Shown: positions 8,510 to 17,890 of the stretch, one piece after another
How positions within the stretch are numbered: the first letter of the stretch is position 1
Layout: every line of letters begins with the position of its first letter
Assembly (NCBI GenBank): GCA_018136815.1
Contig: CM030935.1
Location: 4,760,999-4,824,998 of the forward strand
From: Isochrysis galbana
Taxonomy: Eukaryota; Haptophyta; Isochrysidales; Isochrysidaceae
Length of the DNA: 64,000 nucleotides
Direction: 5' to 3'
Program-made: the position numbers and the translations under genes
The notes under the pieces: generated by a model
What the model was told of the DNA's origin: nothing
Databases searched by the model: none
What the model saw: only the letters and a program-made list of their open reading frames with translations

Positions 8510-11500
8510 ATGCGCCTCTGGCTCGCCATCCCTCTCGCTCTCGCAGCCACCCTCGCCACCCTCGCCTGCTCCGCCCACATCCTCACCTCAGCCAACTGGG
8601 CAAAGGCCTCCCGCGTGAGAGTAACCACCCTTCCCTCCGCACCAGACGCTCCGCACCCTACCTCTCCTGCTGCTCTCGCTACAGAAGCGCAGCCGGGCCA
8701 GACGACGGGGACGCAGCAGCAACAGGAGCCGCACAGACTCCCATCCGAGCGCCAACAGGGAGAACAGCGCACGCACGGGGCGGCACAGCCGCAGATGGGG
8801 CGAGAGCGAGAGGCTGGCGTGCCGCCATCGCCGCCCGTCGTCGGCTGCAAGGTGCAGAGGGAGCTTCCGCAGACGGGCGCGCCCTTTGCGGCGCGAGAGT
8901 ACGAGGCAGCCTACCTCGTGGCGAGACGCGTCGAGGGAAGGACAGCCGAAGAGAGTCGTGCCGTCCTCAAGACGCTGATCGGCCTCGCATCGCTGCTCGG
9001 GAGGGGGGTAGTGCTGCCGCCTGAGCTGTGTGCATGCACCATTCCGGCCGACGGCTCGGCCGGCACCTGCACGGGCGAGGGTCCGGCGCCGTTCGACTGC
9101 CCGCTCGCTGTCCCGCTCGACGCGGCGACGTGGGCGTCGTACGCTGGCGAGGGGCCCTTCCGCATGCCGCCCATCAAGCCGGCGCGATTCCTCACAGGTG
9201 CGGCGCCAACCGCGCGCCCCCGCTCCTCGCGCGGCACGCCTTCGTGCATCGGCCAGTCCTCGCCGTGCCCCTGCCTTCGCAGGCAAGCTGCCCCCCGACT
9301 TTGTCCGCTCGCACGTGCGTGTGCTCCTTCCCGACGGTATGGACGACTCCGAGGCGGCGTTCGCGCTGCGCGGCTACAAGGATACGAGGTGTGCTGCGTA
9401 CATGGACGCCTCCACGCCGCCGGAGGCCTGAGCCCTTCCATCGCCGCTCTGCGGCACCTCCTCAGGTGGCTAGAGCTCGATAATGCGGGCACCGCCTTCT
9501 GTGGGTGGGACACACGTATGCCGGGCAACTCCGAGATGATGGTGCGCACGCGCGCCTCCGACCGGCCCGTGCGCACGGTGTGGGCTCGCGTTGTTTGGCG
9601 CCCCTCTGCGCTTGCGGCGGGCTTAGCGCGCCCTGCCGTCATGCCCCCACCGGCACGCAGGCCTCGTACATCTCGGCCACCGACCGTCTGCTTGCGGCGC
9701 CATCCTCTTCGCCCGCGCCGCTGCACCCGTGTACGCACTATCGTGGTGGCACGGGCGAAGTACTGCAGTTCACCAATCTGGGGCAGAGCTGTGATCGTCA
9801 CGTGGTGCTCGCCGCCTATGACAAGCTGCCGCAAGCGGTTCGAGACCTCCCCAAGGGGTCGGACCTGATGGTCACGTTTGCAACCGGGTCCGTCGCTACG
9901 ATGGCGCTCAATTGGGTAACGTCCTTCACGCCGCTCGCACCGACGCCGCGTGGGAGCCGGGGCGCAGGCTTCGCGCCCCGCAACGCGTGCACGCCTCGGG
10001 CTCTGTCGTGGCTCGTCGAGCGATCCACTAGCTCCCGGCCCCACCTCCCTCGCCTTGGCAGGTGCGCACCACTCAGGCCGCTGGAGTCTCCTCGCTTCTC
10101 ATCGGCGCCCTCGACGAGGCGATGATGACCGAGTGCGCGCAGCATCAGGTGATGCGCCCTATCCGATTGCCTGGACGCGTTTCGCAAGCCGGGCGCGCCC
10201 TCGCCCACACCGACGGCCCGCTCGCAAGACTATCCTCGCCTTGAACGCGCAGATGCCTTGCATCCTAATCGAGGGTGGCGCCGTAACAGCCGCCCTGCTG
10301 CAGCGTAAGGCGGGCAACGTGCGTAGCGACCCGGCGCTCTACCCTAAGATGAGTGTCCTCAAGGTGCGCGGCGCGACGCTGGCCCGCTATGCGGGGCTGC
10401 AGTCCGGGCTTATAGGCGAGTTCGATCGCAAGCGGTACTTGCTCACGCGCCGATACTCTGCTCATCTGCGTCTCAGGTCGGCTTTTATCGCGAGCTCCTC
10501 TCTTTTGGCTACAACGTTTGGGCTTGCGATGCCGACGCCGTCTTCATGCACGACCCGAGGCCTCTGATGAGGACCGACGGCTACGTCCACGCCGATATCG
10601 CCATCGCCACCGACTGGTGAGCGGCTGCTCTCGCACCTCGGCCCCAACTTGAGTTCTTGGTGAAGCCCAAGCGCTCGTCACGACTCTCGTCGCTTCCTCC
10701 TCCCCCCTTGTAGCATCGACATCCCGGGGGACGCGCGTTCACCTTTGCTGCACTGCGACTTCAACACCGGGCTTGTCTACCTTCGCTCCAAGCCCACAAC
10801 CATCGAGTTTGCCGAGCGATGGCGCGAGACCGTGGCCAATGCCAAGGAGCATCGAATCCGAGATCAGGCGGCGTTCAATATGCTCACCAAGGTGAGCGCT
10901 CATGCTGGCTCTCGTTTGCCGTGCGATGACGCATCTAGGCCTCCGTTACCGGCAACGCCACGTGCATCCCGAACCAAGGGCTGACGCGCCCTCCCGCCCC
11001 CCGCGTGCGCCTGCAGGTTCGTCGACCGGAGCCCCTCGTAATAGACGGGCAGCGGGTGCCGCGTGTCTTCACGGTCACGGCCGGCGACGGGGCGCCCTTC
11101 AACCTCGCAGTCCTCCCCCTAGCGCGCTTCCTCAACGGCCACACCTTCTTTGTCCAGCACGCGCACACCCTACCGGGAGCCGAGGTGAGCTGCGCCCCCG
11201 CCGCGTACCGCTACGCGCGAGCGCGGAATCCTTGCACCGTTCGCCGCCGCACTTGTAACTCGGACGAGTCCCTAGCCTCCCACCCGCTGTGTTCTGGCGA
11301 GCCGCTCGTCCCACGCCCTTCAGCCGCTCATCCCACGCCCTTCATCACGAAAGCGCGGCCGTCTGTACTATCGGCGCACGCGGCTCGCACAATGCTAGGT
11401 CCGATCGTCCCCTCCCTCCCTTCCTCGCTGCTGCTCCTAGCCCCCCTTGTCCGTCCACATGACGTACCAGTTCGCCGAGGGGCACTCATTTGCGTATGGC

Positions 11501-12659
11501 AAGCGACAGCGGCTACGAGAGCACGGGCTCTGGCTCGTTGATGAGGATAGCTACTTCAACGGGAAGTGCGTGCGGATCCCCCGGCACTCGCCTCATTGCG
11601 GAATGCCCTGGGCACGCACGCGTGCGCCCACCAACGTGCCCCCTCTCCTCTGCCCTGCTAGGTACGTCACTGTTGCCCCCTCAGCTGCCACACTACCATT
11701 GAAGACCATGGACATGAATATTGACTCGCGAGACGCCGTCGCTTACCATCTTGCCGAAGCGAAGCACCGCAATCAGGTGGGCCGCCTTGTAAATCCAAGG
11801 TTGGCGACGGCCTCACGCGACCAGCTTCACTCGAAATCCCAGCCCGCTCTGCCGCTCTGCCGCTCTGCCGCTGTCCACCCTCAACCGATTCCACCCCCCA
11901 GGTCATTCGCGCCCTGCTGGGCATCGGTAAAGCCCTAGGGCGAGACGTCATTCTCCCTCGGATGCTTTGCTATTGCGATTTCATGTGGAAAGAAATGAAG
12001 AGTTGTCGCGTGGGAGGTATGCAAGCTTTGCATCGGCGTCGCTCATGCCCCCAGCGCCCCCCCCCTTCCGACCCTGCGCTCGCATACCCCGGCTCCCATT
12101 CTTCCTAGCCCTCTGCACGCCCGGGATCACGATCGTGGTGCTTCGGCCGACCCTAGGTGCTGAGACGATGCGCCTGCCCTTTGACTGCCCGATGGATCAT
12201 GTGCTCAACACACCCTCCTTCTTTGGAGATTTCAAAGACGGGGTGGAGGGTCCGAATCGCTTGGGTGTTGGGGTCCGCGAGCCGTCATTTCTGTCGAATC
12301 CTCGCGTCCCAGCGGCGACGATCAACTCGACCGCCAAAGTCTCGCTCGCCGGCCATAAGTCGATGACGGATTCGCAGCTGCGCACATTTCTCAAGCCCTA
12401 TGCGGAGTCAGGTATCCTCGAGCTCGACGGGGTCATAGGCATATTTTGTGGGTTTGATGATCCGACGGAGAACAAGCGTTTCGTGGATTTGACGGGCGAG
12501 ATGCTGACCTACCACCGGACACCGTTTTGTACTATGGAAGGGTCCGATAACGCCCCGCTTTTCTCGCAATGCTGCTCACCGCGCAAACCCGGCGACAAGT
12601 TCTTCCCTTGCATCCAGGGGTTCGATCCGCCAGAGCCCCTGCCCGCATGCGTGGCGTGA
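8510..12659 (+). CDS. GT77/XEG113-like Golgi glycosyltransferase, 13 exons
   Basis: Predicted type II membrane glycosyltransferase of the nucleotide-diphospho-sugar transferase family (arabinosyl/galactosyltransferase relatives of plant RRA and XEG113). Exons: 8510-9197, 9283-9388, 9466-9541, 9661-9915, 10062-10148, 10253-10363, 10477-10616, 10714-10891, 11017-11184, 11441-11565, 11662-11776, 11902-12016, 12157-12659. All introns are GT-AG and the total is 2667 nt, giving 888 residues in one frame. Residues 1-20 form a hydrophobic signal anchor. The catalytic region contains the DXD-type motif in WACDADAVFMHDP, then a TDC and CDFNTGLVYLRS, then RDQAAFN. Downstream HMTYQFAEG and ALGRDVILPRMLCYCD followed by LPFDCPMDH are XEG113-type landmarks. 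The N-terminal exon carries a second, weaker copy of that last module (LLGRGVVLPPELCACT, PFDCPLAVPLD). Sugar donor and acceptor are not determinable. The 5' CT tract may be 5' UTR. Confidence 0.85.
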
Positions 12660-13012
12660 CGACCAGGCTCACTGCGCCGGGTTTAGGCCGCATCGCCACC
12701 ACGCCGCACTGAACTCGTTCCTGGATCGTGGCACACTTACGTACTGCCAGTACGCTCGGGGGAACCGGAAGGAGTCACCCGCGCGAGCTCACGCAGTTTT
12801 GCCGCGCTTTGGTCGCTTGCTTACCCTTGGTGGCACCGCTGAACAAAGGATCGGGGATTGCTGCCGCGCATGTTCTTGTGCATGGAGTGTCCGTGACATG
12901 TGTGTACGCCGCACGCCGTCGCTCTCATCCCTACGTTGCTGCGTTCCGTGTGTATGGTGTGTGATGATGATGCGATGGCTTACGTGCGATGGGCCACATT
13001 TTGCACTCCTAC
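12660..13012. other. 3' flank of glycosyltransferase
   Basis: No gene supported; probably 3' UTR and spacer. Confidence 0.5.
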
Positions 13013-13088
13013 TAGGGCGGTCAAACAGGGGTTGTTTAACTCCTAGTAAGGGTTGGGCTGCAATTTTTGACCGTGGCGCGATGGCCCA
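13013..13088. repeat. 76-bp repeat with inverted ends (copy 1)
   Basis: Begins TAGGGCGGTCAAACAGGGG and ends TTTTTGACCGTGGCGCGATG. CGGTCAAA and TTTGACCG are inverted ends. A close copy is at 30013-30088 and a degraded start is at 17691. Each lies about 300-420 bp after a host gene stop codon. Could be a MITE or a 3'-end processing element. Confidence 0.7.
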
Positions 13089-13507
13089 AATAAAAAGCCT
13101 TCCAGGAGAGAGGCTCGCCTGAGGTCGAGGCACCTCTCACTCCCCGGGTATACCCCTTGCGAAAGCAAAAACACCGCGCGAGCGAAGGACAACCCGCCAG
13201 CGCCGAGACACCCACGACACAACAAGAATGAAACGGGTCACCCAGAGGCACAGGAGGAAGATGAAGGTGAGAACAGACCACTAGGGACCGGTGCGCCTGA
13301 CGAATTGGGATGGCCCATAGGGCCTGAGGGCAATGAGGAGGGTGGCAAGCCGGCGGCAGGCGCGGCGGAGGAGATGCTTTCGGAGACGCTGACGGGCTGA
13401 AGCCTGTCAGCGGAGGAAGGAGTGCAGGCGGGCATGGGCGAGTGGGCGAGGGCGAGGACGGCGGCGAGAACGACATCGAGCGAGTGGCGAGGGCGAGTGA
13501 GAAAAAA
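13089..13507. other. Intergenic, no supported feature
   Basis: GC-rich spacer. Frames on both strands are Pro/Ser- or Gly/Ala-rich and not recognisable. Confidence 0.45.
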
Positions 13508-14003
13508 AAATCTTCTTAAAAATCCCCGCTACATACGCGGCATGAGGCAGTGTGCTTGTGTACCTCCCTGCTACCCGCCTTTACCCCTATCAACCCCCTC
13601 CCCCTTCCCCAGTTCCCTCTTTGTCGGAGAAGCTGGTTCCGGGGAGGCCGCGCGCGCTGCTTCGGCCAGGAGTTGGAGAGAAGGGGGTGGGAGACCGTGG
13701 CTCCTCCTTCGCTCTAACGTCGGCTTGCATTTCCCTTCCTTAAACTCATACCTCGGAAGATCCTTTCATGATATCCATTGAAGTTCCTACTAAAGAGTTT
13801 TAGCGACCCTAGTTGATGTTCCGTATATCCGGACCTCTCGCCGCCTGCAAGAGGTCCTCCGATGTTTCTAGGTTAAAATCTTTGTCCACCGTATAAAGAG
13901 GGCGTATCATCTTCCGAATATGTTTGTTGCTTGGGGCATGTAGCCCCATGTTCTCCCGTTGTTTTTTAAGCCTTTGAAAGAAACCGACCTTCGCCGTTAC
14001 TAA
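13508..14003 (-). mobile_element. 5'-truncated LINE-A copy a
   Basis: On the - strand it retains the last ~65 codons of ORF2 (GFFQRLKK..., APSNKHIRKMIRPLYTVDK, SEDLLQAARG) and the 3' UTR, ending AAGAAGATTTTTTTT at 13508. It is truncated on the 5' side at TTAGTAACGGCGAAGG. The next copy starts immediately beyond, forming a head-to-tail array of LINE 3' ends. Confidence 0.8.
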
Positions 14004-15233
14004 TAAAAAAAAATCTTCTTAAAAATTCCCGCTACGTACACGGCGTGAGGCAGCTTGCTAGTGTACCTCCCTACTACCCAACCTTAACCCCTAAACAACC
14101 CCCTTCCCCTTCCCCAGTTCCCTCTCTGGCGGAGAAGCTGGTTCCAGGGATCATAGATGGGGTAACAGCTTATCAGCTCTCAAGGCTATGAAGCTATCAC
14201 TAATATCAGCACTAATATCAGCTCTCATGAGAGTTGTCCCAACCAACAACAAAACTCCCCTGTGCGCGCGCACGCGTGTGTTGATTTACGCTCTTCACAC
14301 TCCACACACAAACTCTCTCTCTCTCCTCTAGCGTAGATTGGTACTACTAGTTGGATGAACCTATCGCATCTTATTAGAGATTGAGGATAGATAGAGCGTA
14401 GCAGCCAAGAAGCCGACCGACGGAGGCTACTACGTATGTATGTATGCAGTATCGATGTTGATGGAGGATGGACGGGGGGGGGGAGGCGACAATTCTAATA
14501 GTAAAAGGAGTCACAGTAGTAGATCAGCCCCTTTAAGATTAGTCTAGCAACCGACAACTAATATCAGTGATTTGGCAGTTTGGAGCTATTACTCTTACTG
14601 AGAGCTCATAACAGTACTCTTACCCCATCTATGCCAGGGATCCTTCGCCGTTACTAATAGGTGGTATCTCGCCAATATCGCTCTTAAGATGGTCCTAACG
14701 GATCTACCGTCCGCGTTGCCATACTGGATGTTGTAAAAGTCCGTTAGAATATATCTCCACGCCAGGATGCCTAGGTACCCCGAGGAGGGGTGAGGCCTAT
14801 CTACTTGGTAGCAGAAGAGGCGTTGGGCCACTACTTCAGAGCGCCCGGTTTAAGATCAATCCCTAGAAGTCCCTCTGTCCCTCTATGAATTCAAAAATGG
14901 GCTCAGTCGCGATGCATAAAGCTAGATGGGTGGAGCTTTCGCTTTCGGGGGCTATGCCGCAAAAACGGCATGTCGGATCATCCGCGAATCGATTCGCCGT
15001 GGCTATCCTCCTATGTAGGACGTGCTTGAAGTGCATATACGAGTCCCTTGGGGTTAGAAAGTTGTATTTATATAGCTGCGATATCTGCTTCCATTTTCCG
15101 GAGAGAACCGGTAATCTCTTTTCCCATCACAGTGTGGCTTTCTGTCGCTTCGTTTTCCTCATCGCCAGGAACGCTTTAGTCAGCGTCTTAACATTTATAT
15201 CTTCTAGCGTTTTGTGCGTGCCTTTAAAGGTAT
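14004..15233 (-). mobile_element. LINE-A copy b, carrying a hAT MITE
   Basis: On the - strand, a fragment of ORF2 C-terminus (SSGYLGILAWRYILTDFYN, HLLVTAK) and the Cys-containing region near 14960 are joined to the 3' UTR. Compared with copies a and c, about 350 bp between the HLLVTAK codons and the GGTTCC block are missing. A hAT MITE (14152-14633) is inserted exactly at that junction. The 3' end is a T run (A run on +) at 14004-14013. Confidence 0.78.
14152..14633. mobile_element. hAT-type MITE with 14-bp inverted ends and 8-bp target duplication
   Basis: Starts CATAGATGGGGTAA and ends TTACCCCATCTATG, a perfect 14-bp terminal inverted repeat. It is flanked by CCAGGGAT at 14144-14151 and 14634-14641, an 8-bp duplication as made by hAT transposases. 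Subterminal repeats AATATCAGC occur inside the ends. There is no coding capacity (482 bp). It interrupts LINE-A copy b. Confidence 0.93.
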
Positions 15234-15740
15234 AAAAAATAAATCTTCTTAAAAATTCCCGCTACATACACGGCGTGAGGCAGCTTGCTAGTGTACCTCC
15301 CTACTACCCAACCTTAACCCCTAACAACTAACAACCCCCTTCCCCTTCCCCAGTTCCCTCTTTAGCGGAGAAGCTGGTTCCAGGGAGGCCGCGCGCGCTG
15401 CTTCGGCCGGGAGTTGGAGAGAAGGGGGCGGGAGAATGTGGCTCGTCTCTTGATCGAGTTTCGACTCGGATTTTCTCGTTTGTATAACGCGAGATCTTTA
15501 TTGGTTTCCGGTGTGGTTCCTTTTAAGAGATTTGGCTACCCTAGGTGATGTTCCTTATGTCCAGGCCTCTCGCCGCCTGCAAGAGGTCCTCTGATGCTCC
15601 TAGGTTGAAATCCTTGTCTATAGTGTACAGAGGGCTTATCATTTTCCGAATATGTTTGTTACTCGGGGCGTGTAGCCCCATGTTCTCGCGTTGTTTTTTT
15701 ACCTTTGAAAGAACCCGACCTTTGCCGTTACTAATAAGTG
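15234..15740 (-). mobile_element. 5'-truncated LINE-A copy c
   Basis: Same layout as copy a: T-run 3' end (A-rich at 15234-15244 on +), 3' UTR block, and the ORF2 end with SNKHIRKMISPLYTIDKDFN. It is truncated at GTTACTAATAAG, almost the same point as copy a. Confidence 0.78.
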
Positions 15741-16336
15741 CGATCGGCTCCGCAAGAGAGCGAGCGTGATGCCATCTCGATTCAGCGCCCGGCGGGCCCC
15801 GACGAGGGTCGGTGGTTGGTGGACCCCCCTTTTTTGCCACTGTGCGTCGGCTCCATTCGATTGATGTCCCATAATTGACGGAACGACACCTAAGAGGGGG
15901 AGGCAAGCAGAGACAAGGGACCATCGGTGATAACGAGTAGTATCGTAGCAATACCCAGCTGGCAATACCTGTATCTGTTGTTAGAGTTAGTACTTGTGAT
16001 GGGTTTTCTTTTTAGATTTTAGAGCGCAAGCTGTTGTTAGTACTGATGTAAGTACTGATGCGAGTGTAAGCTCCACACGGATTGTAAGCTTTCGCACTTT
16101 CGCACTGACGGCCCATCCGGGCATCCGGGCGGGCTGCGGGACCCCTCCTCGTCCCTCTCGTGGCTCGTAAGAAGTTTCCTAGTAGCTGTCTTTCGCGGAC
16201 ACCTTCAAGAAGAATTGAGACGAGTGATGACTGATGATTGATGATGATCCTCGTTCTTTCTCCCACTGTCCGTCACCGATCACCGAGCCGTGCTGTCCAT
16301 GTCCTCCCTTTCCCTTTCATCTACTACTAGTAATTC
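15741..16336. repeat. Spacer with degenerate hAT-like subterminal repeats
   Basis: At about 16020-16130 the phrases TTAGTACTGATGTAAG, TACTGATGCGAGTGTAAGCT and GTAAGCTTTCGCAC match the subterminal repeats of the MITE at 24882-25322, followed by CTGACGGCCCATCC. The opposite end and a target duplication could not be fixed. The remainder has no supported gene. Confidence 0.45.
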
Positions 16337-17275
16337 TTGTGGCGGTCTGCCTGCTGCCTGCCGTCCTTTCCCACCAAGTCACGGAGTGGGAAGTGTCGAG
16401 GAAACCGCCGCCAGATCCCCAGCGGTGTCATCCATCGGTCGATCCCCCAGATGTTGGGCGACTCGACGATCGCGCAGCGTTCGGCGCGGACGGGCGCACG
16501 ATTCCGTTTCTACTCGGCTTGGTTCTGCCCGTTCGCACACCGCGCATGGCTCGCGCTGGAGGCGAAGCAGCTCGACTACCAGTGGATCGAGTGCGAGCTC
16601 TACGACGGTGGCGCGGCCACCAAGAAAGCTCTTTCACTAGAGGAGAAGGCGAGGCGCAACGCCGCCTTCGTCGAATGCTGTCCCCGCGGACTCGTTCCTG
16701 GCATCGAGCACGACGGCATCCGCCTGTACGAATCGATCCCACTGGTTGAGTACTTGGAAGAGGCATTCCCTGATGCAGGGTGCCGGCTCATGCCTGATGC
16801 TGCAGTAGACCGTGCGCGTGTGCGCATCTGGATGGGTTACGCATCGGAGAAGGTTGTGCCGTGCTACTATCGGATGTTGATGAGTCCAGATGAGGAAGGC
16901 CGGCAAAAGGCCAAAGATGACCTTCTCGAGGGACTGCGCTACCTGTCTCAGAATGCGCTCACTTCTGTCACTGGGCCGTTTCTCATGGGAGACAATTTCG
17001 GCGCATTTGAGTGCATGCTGTTCCCGCACTGGCTCAGATTCGGCTCGGTTCTCCGCCATTACCGCAGCTTCGAAGTTCCGCGCGGCGACAAGTCGCTTGC
17101 CCGCATCATAGCATGGGGTGACGCATGCTCATCTCATCCTGTTGCGGCAGCCACCATTGTCGACCATCAACGCATCATTGATAGCAACACCGGCTATGCC
17201 GACAACACAGCAACCTCCACAGCTGCAGTGAATGCACGCGCTACCTCCGGCATCGAAACCCCAATTGCCAAATGA
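16337..17275 (+). CDS. Omega/DHAR-like glutathione S-transferase
   Basis: Cytosolic-type GST with thiol-transferase or dehydroascorbate-reductase chemistry expected. The thioredoxin-fold N-terminus has FRFYSAWFCPFAHRAWLALE; the Cys of C-P-F is at the omega-class active-site position. It continues with GLVPGIEHDGIRLYESIPLVEYLEEAF, the cis-Pro and glutathione-binding E-S pair. An all-helical C-terminal domain follows (LMGDNFGAFECMLFPHWLRF). The open frame starts at 16337, but the ATG at 16451 (MLGDSTIAQ) fits the family start better and directly follows CCCCCAG, so 16337-16450 may be 5' UTR, transit peptide or an intron end. The last ~40 residues, rich in Asn/Thr/Ala, are a non-family tail. Confidence 0.88.
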   Translation: MWRSACCLPSFPTKSRSGKCRGNRRQIPSGVIHRSIPQMLGDSTIAQRSARTGARFRFYSAWFCPFAHRAWLALEAKQLDYQWIECELYDGGAATKKALSLEEKARRNAAFVECCPRGLVPGIEHDGIRLYESIPLVEYLEEAFPDAGCRLMPDAAVDRARVRIWMGYASEKVVPCYYRMLMSPDEEGRQKAKDDLLEGLRYLSQNALTSVTGPFLMGDNFGAFECMLFPHWLRFGSVLRHYRSFEVPRGDKSLARIIAWGDACSSHPVAAATIVDHQRIIDSNTGYADNTATSTAAVNARATSGIETPIAK

Positions 17276-17890
17276 TCAGTGCTCGGAGCGGTAAGCGGTG
17301 AGGATCGCAGTAGTTGAGACAACCTTTGTAACGGAGAGCATCGACGACATGAGCCTAACGATGGCTTGTAGTGCACTCCAGCTAGGCCCACGGCTGCTGT
17401 ACCCATAATACCATAGGGGCAATGTTTACTAGTTACACACATCACACCGTGTGTTCATCAGGGAATTCGATGAAAAGTCTTTAAAAATTTACCCCTAGGG
17501 CCCTAGAATGAGCCCATACATACACGAGGCCACATGCACGAGCTGGACAGCTAATAAATTCACATACTCGAGATCTTCCCTGTTTTGTAGGCGGACGTTC
17601 AGCATACGTGCGTCTGGTGAGGTTTGGCTTAGGTGAGCCAGCGCTTCAAAAGAATTCTTGCTTTTGGAAGATGAAGATTCCGATTCCGGAAGGGCGGTCA
17701 AGCAGAAATAGGGATTTTTTACTAGGGGTGCAAAAAAATAAACAAAAACATCTCACCGTTGAGGAAATTTGAGGAATTTTTTTGGTAGAAAGTTCCCAAT
17801 ACACCCAACTAGCACATATCCGGGCCCCATTGGGACTTTCGTATTCCATACGATGACAGACTTTTTACTTATAACTTGTGGGTTATTTTT
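17276..17890. other. 3' flank of GST with a degraded copy of the 76-bp repeat
   Basis: At 17691-17745 the sequence GGGCGGTCAAGCAG ... ACTAGGGGTGCAAAAAA resembles the repeat at 13013 and 30013. No gene is supported elsewhere. The hAT target duplication TTATTTTT (17883-17890) closes the interval. Confidence 0.5.
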
